Shown piece by piece: positions 17,777 to 25,824 of a DNA stretch of 64,000 nucleotides. The notes under the pieces are model-generated. The model had not been told where the DNA came from. It ran no database searches and worked only from the letters and a program-made list of their open reading frames with translations. The first letter of the stretch is position 1; every line of letters begins with the position of its first letter. The stretch lies in the NCBI GenBank assembly GCA_017849455.1, contig JAFIGX010000022.1:682001-746000 (forward strand), read 5' to 3'. The position numbers and the translations under genes are program-made. The stretch comes from Pseudobacter sp. (lineage in GTDB: Bacteria; Bacteroidota; Bacteroidia; Chitinophagales; Chitinophagaceae).

Positions 17777-18331
17777 CTACCTGGCGAACTTGTTGCTGAT
17801 CCAGAAAATAATGCATACCAGGCAAAATAATAACGATAAGATAATGACGGAGAATTTTGCGGCTGCCATATCGTAGGCCACCGTTACATGCACCTGGGTG
17901 ACCGCTCCACGGAAAGATCTCATGATGGCAATATTCTCGATCACATCACAGATCCCGGCAGCTATGAGTAAATAGGTAATGAACCGCGCCGCACGGATGA
18001 GTATCTCATTGGCCGTGAGCCCCGACAGGAACAGGCAGGCCACACCCAATCCGCTGACATAGAACAGTATGAACAGGTAATCGATATAGATGCTCGTTAC
18101 AGCATGATCAAGCTTCCCGGCGCTTCCCCATTCCTGCAGAATACGTTCCGCAACAGGTACTTTCCGGGCCACTTCAAAACTCACCATATCATTGAAGGTA
18201 AGTGGATATAGATACCAGGAAGCCAGAACAATGAAGAGAAAGTTTGCCAACAACAATAACCAAAACCATCGCCTGAGTGATGGAGAAGGTGAAGAGGAGA
18301 ATAGTTTCACTTGAATAGATTTGCTTTTCAT
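17777..18331 (-). CDS. Hypothetical four-helix inner-membrane protein
   Basis: A 184-residue protein of unknown function. It has four hydrophobic segments at about residues 22-42, 84-104, 113-133 and 155-178, and a soluble stretch after the first helix (SFEVARKVPVAERILQEWG). No family was recognised. It stands alone, convergent with the acyltransferase gene and divergent from the phosphoesterase gene. Confidence 0.7.
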   Translation of the reverse strand: MKSKSIQVKLFSSSPSPSLRRWFWLLLLANFLFIVLASWYLYPLTFNDMVSFEVARKVPVAERILQEWGSAGKLDHAVTSIYIDYLFILFYVSGLGVACLFLSGLTANEILIRAARFITYLLIAAGICDVIENIAIMRSFRGAVTQVHVTVAYDMAAAKFSVIILSLLFCLVCIIFWISNKFAR

Positions 18332-18468
18332 GAAATGAATAGCATCAACCTGTCCAGAAATGTAGCCGATTCATTAACTTTCTAAAAATAATCAATTTGC
18401 CGGGGCTGAAAAAGCGGAATTATACACCATCAAATAACAACTGATCCGGAATAATCAATGAGCGGACA

Positions 18469-19563
18469 ATGAAAAGAATCATGCAATGGCTGTTTCGAAG
18501 GCCGGTGGTTTGGCTCGCGGAACAGGTCTCTTCTTCCCCAAAGGAGAAAGACGTGTTCATTTCACTTTCCAGGTTGATGGAAGCCATCCGGGAAGGCAAG
18601 GCCAATAAGGGTCCGGTAGTACCTTTCCAGGCAACCATAGACAGGTTCATCATCTTTTCCGATATGCACAAAGGGGCCAAAGACCTGGCAGATGATTTTC
18701 GTTTGGCCGAAGGAAATTATATGGCCGCCCTCAAATATTATGATGATCTCCAGTTCACCCTGATCAACCTGGGTGATTGTGAGGAACTTTGGGAGAACAC
18801 GCCCAGGGCAGTGATCGATAAGAACAGGCTTACCTTGCTCGAAGAAGCAAAGTTCCTTCAACAAGGCCGCTACTTCCGGGTATTTGGTAATCATGACCTG
18901 GAATGGAGTTATGCCATTCAGCAGAATCTATTCCTCAAACCTATTTTCGGCGAAAAGCTCAGTATCCTTGAAGGGCTTATCCTTACCACCACCTACAATG
19001 AAAAGAAATATTCCATCTTCCTTACACACGGGCACCAGGGTGATAAAAGAAGTGACGGGAACCGTTTCAGCAAATGGGTGGTAGCTGCTATCTGGACACC
19101 CATCCAGCGCTACCTCGAAATTACTATCAATACCACTGCCGATTCCTTCGACCTCATCGATCGGCACAACGTGATCATGTACGAGTGGAGCGCCACACAG
19201 CGCAATCTCATTTTCATTTCGGGCCATACACATAAGCCTGTATTCGCATCACTCGATCATATCGACCGGCTTACCAAACAACTCGAAAAAGCAACGGCTG
19301 CCGGCAATACCGAGCTGGCCAATTCCATCCGCGCGGACCTTGAAAAAAGAAAACTGGAATACGCCGGTAAACGTTTCGTGAAAACCATGGCGCATCCCAG
19401 TTATTTCAATAGTGGATGCTGTTGCTTCAGCGACGGTGATATCACAGGCATCGAAATTGCCGACGGCTTTATCCGCCTCGTAAAATGGAAGATCATGGAG
19501 GGAGACTATGTTCGCCAGGTGCTGGAAGAATCACCACTCTCTTATGTTTTCGACCTGCTCTGA
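18469..19563 (+). CDS. Calcineurin-like metallophosphoesterase
   Basis: A 364-residue protein with the metallophosphoesterase metal motifs in order: FSDMHKGAKD (D-x-H-like block, about residues 64-73), NLGDCEELWE (GD), VFGNHDLEW (GNHD), LTHGHQGD and SGHTHKP (final GHxH). It is cytoplasmic, with no signal peptide. The substrate cannot be predicted; relatives include nucleotide and lipid-sugar phosphatases. Start at 18469 fits the family length. Confidence 0.85.
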   Translation: MKRIMQWLFRRPVVWLAEQVSSSPKEKDVFISLSRLMEAIREGKANKGPVVPFQATIDRFIIFSDMHKGAKDLADDFRLAEGNYMAALKYYDDLQFTLINLGDCEELWENTPRAVIDKNRLTLLEEAKFLQQGRYFRVFGNHDLEWSYAIQQNLFLKPIFGEKLSILEGLILTTTYNEKKYSIFLTHGHQGDKRSDGNRFSKWVVAAIWTPIQRYLEITINTTADSFDLIDRHNVIMYEWSATQRNLIFISGHTHKPVFASLDHIDRLTKQLEKATAAGNTELANSIRADLEKRKLEYAGKRFVKTMAHPSYFNSGCCCFSDGDITGIEIADGFIRLVKWKIMEGDYVRQVLEESPLSYVFDLL

Positions 19564-19567
19564 CCGG

Positions 19568-19885
19568 TCATTCACCTTCTCCCTTATTTCTCCACTGCCT
19601 GGGCGGCGTTCCATCCATTTTTACAATTTTGGGGTAGAACAATCCAACCGTGTCGACCAGGTGCTGCTGTGCTTTGGGTATCAGTTGTTGTGCGATAAGT
19701 CCGAGCACTACATCATTCTCATATTCAACCGGTGATCCCAGAATGCGTTTCAGCAATTCCATAGCTTCCTCCATTTTTTGATGCTTGTAATTCTTCTCCA
19801 TGATATTCATGGCAATACTGATCACCGGTCCTTCCGGGTAACCAATATTTCTGAGGTCTTTTCCTTTCAGTTTTAATTTTCCCAT
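19568..19885 (-). CDS. Small protein resembling the N-terminal region of some RtcB proteins
   Basis: A 105-residue soluble protein. The first 75 residues (KLKGKDLRNIGYPEG, then NIMEKNYKH, then EEAMELLKRILGSP) recall, from memory, an N-terminal extension found on some bacterial RtcB RNA ligases. The catalytic part of RtcB is absent: the reading frame ends 30 residues later in unrelated sequence. It may be a stand-alone gene or the remains of a deleted rtcB. The RtcB link is a recollection that was not tested. Confidence 0.55.
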   Translation of the reverse strand: MGKLKLKGKDLRNIGYPEGPVISIAMNIMEKNYKHQKMEEAMELLKRILGSPVEYENDVVLGLIAQQLIPKAQQHLVDTVGLFYPKIVKMDGTPPRQWRNKGEGE

Positions 19886-19962
19886 AGGCTTTAATTTAAT
19901 TGTTTATTTCTGCGTGACAAAGAGCTGCTTCAACTGATCAGGCAACACACCACTACCATATA

Positions 19963-20097
19963 TTATCTCAAACCGAAAGCAGCAGGGTGCTTAACCCCAT
20001 TGCTGTTGGTTTGGGTTGTAACAGTTCTTTTAGTTTTTCTTTCAGTGATCATCATCACGATCAGCCTGATCAGCCCGGTAACAATTAAAAATTTCAT
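19963..20097 (-). CDS. Possible small protein (44 aa) with a strong ribosome-binding site
   Basis: The open frame starts MKFLIVTGLIRLIVMM and ends 44 codons later. The ATG follows aaggaggccaac, a full AGGAGG Shine-Dalgarno that is unusual for Bacteroidota. No family is recognised and no promoter box was found, so this is a weak call. Confidence 0.25.
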   Translation of the reverse strand: MKFLIVTGLIRLIVMMITERKTKRTVTTQTNSNGVKHPAAFGLR

Positions 20098-20156
20098 GTT
20101 GGCCTCCTTTTCTTTTTGTTCCGCTTGTTTCGCGGGAGGGCCTTTGTATGTAAATA

Positions 20157-20189
20157 AAAAGCCCGGTCTTTTTGATCGACCGGGCTTTT
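20157..20189 (-). terminator. Rho-independent terminator (works best on minus strand)
   Basis: A perfect 12-bp stem, aaaagcccggtc (20157-20168) with gaccgggctttt (20178-20189), has a 9-base loop. On the minus strand it runs into TTTTTATTT. It probably ends the small transcript from 20215-20385. Confidence 0.8.
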
Positions 20190-20214
20190 CCATTCGTTCC
20201 ATCAGCTATACTGA

Positions 20215-20385
20215 TCACGTTCGGTCATTGCCCGGTCGTTTGTATGTAAATGCCTGTTCATTGCCATCGATCATGGATAAAATATCCCCTGACGGAAGTA
20301 TGCCGCATTGATACCTGGGCATAACATCACCATCTAGTACGGTGTACCGTCGGCTGATGGCTGAAATATGAATTTGTTTTCGCAT
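20215..20385 (-). CDS. Possible small protein (56 aa)
   Basis: The open frame starts MRKQIHISAISRRYTVLDGD and is followed 26 bases later by a strong terminator, which supports a real transcript. No homologue is recognised and no promoter box is clear. Its start resembles that of the 30-residue frame at 20518-20610 (both have a Gln-[IL]-His-Ile stretch near the start), so the two may be distant relatives. Confidence 0.35.
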   Translation of the reverse strand: MRKQIHISAISRRYTVLDGDVMPRYQCGILPSGDILSMIDGNEQAFTYKRPGNDRT

Positions 20386-20462
20386 ATTTATTATAGTTAT
20401 GAACACATACCACAGAATACGGTCGGATCATTAATGCACACAGAGCATTGGTCCGCCAAAAT

Positions 20463-20487
20463 AAAAACCCCGCAATCTCTTGCGGGG
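20463..20487 (-). terminator. Rho-independent terminator
   Basis: An 8-bp stem, ccccgcaa (20468-20475) with ttgcgggg (20480-20487), has the loop tctc and is followed on the minus strand by five Ts (20463-20467). It ends the unit starting near 20632. Confidence 0.8.
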
Positions 20488-20517
20488 TCTGTGTTATATG
20501 GAATTCGTACTTTCTAC

Positions 20518-20610
20518 TTATTCTTCAGCATAACATGCCCCGCGGATGGTATCGCCCGTACTGGGAGTAAACCATTTTATTGTTTCGATATGTAGTTGAA
20601 TGCGGTTCAT
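20518..20610 (-). CDS. Possible very small protein (30 aa) in its own transcription unit
   Basis: The frame encodes MNRIQLHIETIKWFTPSTGD followed by ten more residues. It has a promoter-like pair upstream (20639-20670), a leader of about 22 bases like other genes in this window, and a strong terminator 31 bases after the stop. The whole transcript would be about 170 bases, so it could also be a small RNA. No family is recognised. Confidence 0.4.
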   Translation of the reverse strand: MNRIQLHIETIKWFTPSTGDTIRGACYAEE

Positions 20611-20638
20611 TTCGCTGTTCTTAATTTTTTTGACAGTG

Positions 20639-20670
20639 CAAAGTTGTAATTAATTTTTTATCTACACCAA
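20639..20670 (-). promoter_or_regulatory. Candidate promoter of the small unit
   Basis: On the minus strand a TTG at 20670-20668, a 21-base spacer and CAACTTTG at 20646-20639 (one mismatch to TAnnTTTG) fit the Bacteroidota promoter. The predicted start is near 20632. Confidence 0.45.
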
Positions 20671-20679
20671 TTTTTCAAC

Positions 20680-20699
20680 AGATTTTTTTAAAAAAATCT
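20680..20699. repeat. 20-bp perfect AT palindrome
   Basis: Seven Ts and seven As flanked by AGA and TCT form an exact palindrome 63 bases past the response-regulator stop. It could be a weak transcription end or a bent-DNA site. Confidence 0.4.
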
Positions 20700-20761
20700 C
20701 GCTGGATAAATGGACCTGTGGCGATCTCTTGCTATAGCGGGGAACACGGGAGATGTAACTT

Positions 20762-21433
20762 CTACCTTTTTTCAGGAAGGTAGAGATTATTCTTGATGGC
20801 ATAGATAATAATGCCGGCTGTATTTTTTACATCCATTTTTTCCAGGATCTTCATGCGCAGCCCTTCAACGGTGCGTACGCTGAGGAAGATCTTCTCTCCG
20901 ATCTGTTTGCTGGTAAGGCCATCGCAGATATAGCGGATGATCTCCTGCTCTCGATCGCTGAAATCCGGCTTCACAGCCTGTTTATGTGGATTGAACTTGC
21001 TTTTGGCTACCATTTCCGCCAGCCGGTGGGAAGTATGCCGGCAGTAGTAAGGTTGCTGGTCGTAGACCGATTTGATGGCTTCCACGATCTCATTCTTATC
21101 TGCGTTCTTGAGCAAATAACCTTTGGCGCCTGCTTCCAGCATGTCGATGATCAGGTCTTCCTCGTCGAACATGGTGAGGGCAATGATCCCGATATGAGGA
21201 TAGTGCTCTGCAAGATGGCGGGTAGCGGCCGCTCCGTCCATACGGGGCATTTTCACGTCGCTGATCACAATATCAGGTTGCAGTTTCTTCACCTGGTCGA
21301 TCAGTTCATGGCCATCGCCTGCTTCAGCGATCAGCTCGATGTCGGGTTGTTTCTGGAGCATGATCCGCATTCCATCACGGAAAATCTCGTGATCATCAGC
21401 AATAATGACTTTAATATTGCCGTGTACTTTCAT
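20762..21433 (-). CDS. NarL/LuxR-family response regulator
   Basis: A 223-residue regulator. The receiver domain has the acidic pair IADDHE, phosphorylation site Asp59 (VISDVKMPRMDG), and the later Thr and Lys positions (ALTMFDEE, GYLLKNADKNE). The C-terminal LuxR helix-turn-helix reads FSDREQEIIRYICDGLTSKQ and VRTVEGLRMKILEKM. It lies 20 bases after the kinase gene and is almost certainly its partner. Target genes are unknown. Confidence 0.92.
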   Translation of the reverse strand: MKVHGNIKVIIADDHEIFRDGMRIMLQKQPDIELIAEAGDGHELIDQVKKLQPDIVISDVKMPRMDGAAATRHLAEHYPHIGIIALTMFDEEDLIIDMLEAGAKGYLLKNADKNEIVEAIKSVYDQQPYYCRHTSHRLAEMVAKSKFNPHKQAVKPDFSDREQEIIRYICDGLTSKQIGEKIFLSVRTVEGLRMKILEKMDVKNTAGIIIYAIKNNLYLPEKR

Positions 21434-21453
21434 AGTTCGCAGTTAGATGAACG

Positions 21454-22200
21454 TTAAATCGGGATCTCAAAGGTATAAATGGTGCCCTTACCTGGTTCAG
21501 ACTGGCAGCTTAGCTCTGCGCCCATTACTTCGGCCCGGCTCTGCAAGTTACGAAGTCCGAGACCGGGATTGTCCCTTATTTTGGAAAAATAATCGAATCC
21601 CTTGCCATTATCGGCGGTCATGAGCAGCAGCCTGTTCTCTTCTATCATGATCTTGATCAGGAGAATACTGGCATTGGCATGTTTAATGGTGTTATGCACG
21701 ATCTCCTGGATCATGCGGTACAGGTTGATCTCCTTCTGTTGGTCGAGTTTCAGGGGCTGTTCGCAAACAAATTTTACCTGTAATCCACTGGCCTGATGGG
21801 CATGTTCCACGAATTCACCAATGGCTTTCTGCAAACCTTTCCTGATCAGTGTATTCGGCATGAGGTTGTTGGAGATCTCGCGCAGCTTGGAGATGATGCT
21901 GTCGATATGCTGGCTGGATTTGTTGATCACGGCCTGGTCCGTTTCATTGGAGGCATCGAGACTGTTGATCTGAAGCTTAACGGCAGATAAGAGAGGGCCC
22001 AGTTCATCATGCAGATCGGAAGCAATGCGTTTGCGTTCTTTCTCGAGAGTATCGATCTCTGCCTGGATCTTTTCTTTGTGCAGCCGCAGACTGCGCCGCT
22101 GATAACGGATGATGGTAATGATAAAATAGATGAGGATGATCCCTACTACTCCAACCACTATCAGAATGGAATCGTAAAGTTTTGCTTCCGAGGTATCCAT
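21454..22200 (-). CDS. Sensor histidine kinase, HisKA_3 (NarX/DesK type)
   Basis: A 248-residue kinase with one membrane helix (about residues 10-31), a short coiled coil, and the dimerisation and phospho-acceptor block KRIASDLHDELGPLLSAVKL carrying the His. The ATPase has GKGFDYF, NPGLGLRNLQSRAE and PGKGTIYTF. There is no periplasmic sensing domain. The gene overlaps the preceding membrane-protein gene by 40 bases, so that protein may be the sensing partner. Confidence 0.9.
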   Translation of the reverse strand: MDTSEAKLYDSILIVVGVVGIILIYFIITIIRYQRRSLRLHKEKIQAEIDTLEKERKRIASDLHDELGPLLSAVKLQINSLDASNETDQAVINKSSQHIDSIISKLREISNNLMPNTLIRKGLQKAIGEFVEHAHQASGLQVKFVCEQPLKLDQQKEINLYRMIQEIVHNTIKHANASILLIKIMIEENRLLLMTADNGKGFDYFSKIRDNPGLGLRNLQSRAEVMGAELSCQSEPGKGTIYTFEIPI

Positions 22201-22838
22201 ATCATTGCTACTGCGTATAGGAAGTTAACCAATAAGTTTGAATATACATTTATTTTGTGCAGGTTGCCACGGAAGATCCTGCTGATGTTGAGGTTCTGTT
22301 TGAAGACAGATAGATAGGTGGCGTTCACCATAATGAAAAAGGTGTAAAAGATAATAATGCCGAGACAGATCAGGAATTTGGGGTTCCTGAGAATATTGCC
22401 CCGCTCATGCACTACCATTTTGTTGATGGAGCTGACGCTGAAAAAGATCAGCACGAAGGAATAGAGGATGAGGAAAGAATAATTCAATTCCTGGAAACCA
22501 TGGATGAAGAAACTTAGCAATGCCCATACGATGAAGGATACACCTATCGTGGCCAGGAAGATGTCTTTCCGGCGGTTGAACAATCCCCAGTTATGAAAGA
22601 GCCAGGTAAAAAGATAGAATTCGATGAAGGAATAAAGATGCACTGAAACGATGATCATCTTCTGTGTTCCATACAGTGTAAATAAATGCACCAGTAGTTC
22701 CATCAGGAAGGAGATCGTAACAATATATAGGAAGGGATAGTAAGACGGATCGATCTTCCTGTATCTTACTATCCCGATGATGACGGCAAAACCGATGCTA
22801 AGACTCAATACAAAACGAACGGTTGCATCCATTAGCAA
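22161..22838 (-). CDS. Multi-helix membrane protein, putative sensor partner of the kinase
   Basis: A 225-residue integral membrane protein with about six or seven hydrophobic helices and very short loops. No family is recognised beyond a general likeness to 7TM-type sensory membrane modules found next to LuxR-type two-component systems in this phylum (memory). Its 3' end overlaps the kinase start by 40 bases, which implies translational coupling. The role as ligand sensor is inferred from context only. Confidence 0.7.
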   Translation of the reverse strand: MLMDATVRFVLSLSIGFAVIIGIVRYRKIDPSYYPFLYIVTISFLMELLVHLFTLYGTQKMIIVSVHLYSFIEFYLFTWLFHNWGLFNRRKDIFLATIGVSFIVWALLSFFIHGFQELNYSFLILYSFVLIFFSVSSINKMVVHERGNILRNPKFLICLGIIIFYTFFIMVNATYLSVFKQNLNISRIFRGNLHKINVYSNLLVNFLYAVAMIWIPRKQNFTIPF

Positions 22839-22882
22839 AATGTCATAGGATTAAAAATGTTTGGGCCGGCCAGCCAGGGCGA

Positions 22883-23389
22883 TCATTGGCCAAGGGTATC
22901 GGTGAAGCAGGGCGGAGTACATTGACCATATTCAGTTCCTCCTTTGCCACCACCACCGGTTTGGTTGGCTGCTGCATTACCCTTTGTGATATACAGGTCT
23001 TTTCCCTGCTCGTCGACACCCACCAGGATCAGCCTCAGTTCATTGCTTTTATTTCCCTGCTTTACTCCATAATATACGCGGATACCCACACAGCGCGGAT
23101 CTTTCAGGATCTCGATCAATGCTTTCTTGTTGAAAGCTTCGGCTGTAGGGATGGAAAGTGTGGGCGCTTTTCTGGCGAGGCTGTCCCGCTCCACACCGTA
23201 CTGTGCCCTGAATTTCTCCAGTTCTGCCATCGGAATAAAATGGTCCTTTTTTCCAAGGGCAGAAGTATCGGGGGGAACAGGGATCCATACTCCTTTCTCA
23301 TCGCCTGTATTACAGGAATGGAGGATGAGGACCAGGCCGGCACATAAGAGCGCCGTGGTTACAAATGTCTTTTTCAGGATGGTTGCCAT
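22883..23389 (-). CDS. Small lipoprotein of unknown function
   Basis: A 168-residue protein with a signal peptide and lipobox LILHSCN (Cys at about residue 26). The mature part has no recognised domain; it ends with a Gly-rich stretch and a CTPPC motif. It is first in the operon with the membrane protein (44-base gap), kinase and regulator, so it may help sensing or be a regulated output. It has its own promoter at 23418-23447. Confidence 0.7.
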   Translation of the reverse strand: MATILKKTFVTTALLCAGLVLILHSCNTGDEKGVWIPVPPDTSALGKKDHFIPMAELEKFRAQYGVERDSLARKAPTLSIPTAEAFNKKALIEILKDPRCVGIRVYYGVKQGNKSNELRLILVGVDEQGKDLYITKGNAAANQTGGGGKGGTEYGQCTPPCFTDTLGQ

Positions 23390-23417
23390 AAGAATTTTTT
23401 TAAGATTAAACAGTGGT

Positions 23418-23447
23418 TAAAGATATTCGTAAATGCACTGTTGCCAA
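23418..23447 (-). promoter_or_regulatory. Promoter of the lipoprotein/two-component operon
   Basis: On the minus strand TTG (23447-23445), a 19-base spacer and TATCTTTA (23425-23418; one mismatch to TAnnTTTG) fit the Bacteroidota consensus. The start would be near 23411, giving a leader of about 22 bases. Confidence 0.6.
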
Positions 23448-23630
23448 TAAGTATATCTACTTATTTTGATTACATGGGTTACCCTTCATAAACGGTATTT
23501 AAACGCTTGTCCGGCATTGCAACAGTCGGGAACTTTGAAGCCGACATTGACGAAATGGAACCCCTAACCCCTTGACTGTAGAACTGCATGGCGTGTACCA
23601 GTATTTTTTCATTCATTTAATACCACAGTT

Positions 23631-23888
23631 ATGAGACACCCGGTCACCCCCAACAAAAGAGAAAAAACCGCCAGCCCATTTTCCTGGCATGCCCATACCC
23701 TTTTTATGGGCGATTCACTGGAAGTGATGGAGGAATACCATCGCGAAAAAGTGGAGGTATTGGAAAGCACCTTGCAGCAGTTGAATCTGCTCGACAATGC
23801 CCGCGAGATCGCTTTTCTCTGTCGTGAAGTAGTGCTGGTGAAGGAGGCATTGCACAGGATCTACCAGAAAAAGAAATTCCTTGCCTGA
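23631..23888 (+). CDS. Small hypothetical protein (85 aa)
   Basis: An 85-residue soluble protein, mostly helical after residue 25 (SLEVMEEYHREKVEVLESTL, then CREVVLVKEALHRIYQKKKF). No family is recognised. The start follows a non-coding stretch after the divergent lipoprotein promoter. A 9-bp hairpin lies right over the stop codon. Coding potential looks good, but the function is unknown. Confidence 0.6.
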   Translation: MRHPVTPNKREKTASPFSWHAHTLFMGDSLEVMEEYHREKVEVLESTLQQLNLLDNAREIAFLCREVVLVKEALHRIYQKKKFLA

Positions 23889-23900
23889 GAACAGGCAAGG
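23879..23900 (+). terminator. Hairpin over the stop codon of the 85-aa gene
   Basis: A 9-bp stem, ccttgcctg (23879-23887) with caggcaagg (23892-23900), has the loop agaa. There is no T tract, so it may be a weak terminator or an mRNA 3'-end hairpin. Confidence 0.45.
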
Positions 23901-23919
23901 AGATAGACACTAAAAAAAC

Positions 23920-24996
23920 TCAAAAAAGCCGCCCCTGCTCTCCCGGTCTCCGGAATTGAGAGCAATCCAGTTCCCACCGTTCAACATTAAGTCCGTACTT
24001 CTTATTGTATTTGATGAATTGTTGCCGTACCAGTTCCGCTACTTCTCCCTCACCGCGCATCCTGAGCCCCCATCGGCTGTCATTCACCTTACCGTTGTGG
24101 CCGTGCTCGATCAGATGCCAAACCTTATCTGCTCTGTCGGGAAAATTCTTATAGAGCCAGTCATGGAACAGTAACTTGATAGCGCCATTGAGCCTGATAA
24201 AAGTGTAGGCTGAAAAACGGGCGCCATTCTCCGATGCTTCTTTCATGATATTGTGCATCTCATGCTCGTTGAGCCCGGGTATCATGGGGCCCAGCATTAC
24301 ACCCGTTCGAACACCGGCCTCGCTCAGTTCCCTGATCACCCTGATCCTTTGCTTTGCAGTGGTGGTGCGTGGCTCCATTACACGGCGTAGCTCTTCATTG
24401 AAGGAAGTGATGGATAGCAGTACCGATACGAGATTTTTAGCAGCCATTTTTTGCAGGATGTCTTTATCGCGCAGGATCCCTGCATTCTTCGTAATAATGC
24501 CTACCGGCTGGTTGAACTCCAGGCATATTTCCAGGCACTGGCGCGTGAGCCTGAACTTCTTTTCGGCAGGTTGATAGCAATCCGTATTGCCACTGAAGGA
24601 GATGGGCACGCATTGCCATTTAGGGTTCATGAGGAATTTACGGAACAGCCCGGGGGCATTCTTTTTCACCATGATCTTCCGTTCAAAATCCACACCGGCG
24701 CTATAGCCCCAGTATTCGAATGAATTGCGCGCATAGCAATAGATACAGCCATGTTCGCACCCCTGGTAGGGGTTCATGCTATAGTACATGCCTACGTCCG
24801 GGCTATCCACCTTATTCACGATCCCTTTGGCAATGTCTTCGAGGTATTGCGTTTCAGGATTGGGCTCTATCCATTCGTCGATGGCCTCGATATGTTCTTT
24901 CACCCGCTCATTTTTCAGGAACCTGTTGCGGGTATTGAACTGCGCCCCTCTACCTTTTAAATAGGTATTCACTTTCTCTTCCTGTGGGTTCTCCAT
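23920..24996 (-). CDS. Radical SAM protein, PA0069 family (SplB-like)
   Basis: About 358 residues from the start MENPQEEKVN; an upstream in-frame ATG adds 30 unlikely residues. The N-terminal block GRGAQFNTRNRF is typical of PA0069-type proteins, and the cluster motif CEHGCIYCYAR gives the three cysteines for the 4Fe-4S centre, followed by SFSGNTDCYQPAE. The family is related to spore photoproduct lyase but has no proven reaction. It sits beside DNA-repair-like genes, so a nucleic-acid substrate is plausible but unproven. Confidence 0.85.
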   Translation of the reverse strand: MENPQEEKVNTYLKGRGAQFNTRNRFLKNERVKEHIEAIDEWIEPNPETQYLEDIAKGIVNKVDSPDVGMYYSMNPYQGCEHGCIYCYARNSFEYWGYSAGVDFERKIMVKKNAPGLFRKFLMNPKWQCVPISFSGNTDCYQPAEKKFRLTRQCLEICLEFNQPVGIITKNAGILRDKDILQKMAAKNLVSVLLSITSFNEELRRVMEPRTTTAKQRIRVIRELSEAGVRTGVMLGPMIPGLNEHEMHNIMKEASENGARFSAYTFIRLNGAIKLLFHDWLYKNFPDRADKVWHLIEHGHNGKVNDSRWGLRMRGEGEVAELVRQQFIKYNKKYGLNVERWELDCSQFRRPGEQGRLF

Positions 24997-25134
24997 CTTG
25001 ACATGATTTTGCAGGGAGATGGCCATACGATAGCCACATCTTTTGGCCCTGACGCCATACATGGCCGGTGTCTTTCCGCATAACACCAGTTGGTACAGCG
25101 ATCAGGGCAAAAGATGTACAGGGCAGGCGTTGGC

Positions 25135-25770
25135 TCAGACAAACAACTCCCCTTGTTTAGTATTTACCGGCAGGTTCATGAATTCGAAACGCTGCGCTAT
25201 CTGCCAGGCCCTGTCACCGGTCCTTCTTTTCAATAACAACATGCTATCAGCGATGAACCGGCCGGTGAATTGCCGGTGCGAATATTCGAGCCATCCTTTT
25301 TCAAATTGCCAGGGCAATAATTTCCGGGCGATGGTAATGTAAGGCTCATCGATGAAATGAGGTTTATGGTCTTTGTCGAGCTTCATCAGCCGCTGCGATT
25401 CACGGATCTCCCGCACCAGGCCCTGCACCGGCAGCTTGGTGGTAACGTTGATGAAGATGGTATGACTGGGAAAGCTGCCATAATCTTTCAGCTCTACTTT
25501 GAAAGGATGATACCCCATGGCTACGGTTTTGATCCGGTTGATGATCCTTTCCTCCATCATTTCCAGTTGCGTAAAGCGAACGAGGGCAAGATGTGACTTG
25601 CTGCCCAATGCGACAGTGGCCTGGTAGGTATCTGAAAAATCTTTTTTTACCTGGGTGATCTTCTGCCGCAACTCCTCATGCGGGTTCAATACCAGCATGT
25701 ATTCATTGGTGCGCAACTGGCTTTTAAAAACTTCCCGGTAATCCGGGATGGTTTGCGTTTTCTTTTGCAT
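25135..25770 (-). CDS. 2H phosphoesterase-like protein (2'-5' RNA ligase superfamily), paralogue 1
   Basis: A 211-residue protein with the duplicated 2H fold layout. The first motif region is KSHLALVRF (His present). The second is PYITIARKL, where the usual His is Tyr. The central GSFPSHTIFINV block matches the family. Start at MQKKTQ. It is a paralogue of the next protein (25825-26448) and is read in the same direction toward the radical SAM gene. Loss of one catalytic His suggests altered activity or nucleotide binding only. Confidence 0.75.
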   Translation of the reverse strand: MQKKTQTIPDYREVFKSQLRTNEYMLVLNPHEELRQKITQVKKDFSDTYQATVALGSKSHLALVRFTQLEMMEERIINRIKTVAMGYHPFKVELKDYGSFPSHTIFINVTTKLPVQGLVREIRESQRLMKLDKDHKPHFIDEPYITIARKLLPWQFEKGWLEYSHRQFTGRFIADSMLLLKRRTGDRAWQIAQRFEFMNLPVNTKQGELFV

Positions 25771-25824
25771 TGCTTTTCTTTTTTGGTTGGTACACTATAC
25801 AATTCAACAGGCTACGCTTATTGT

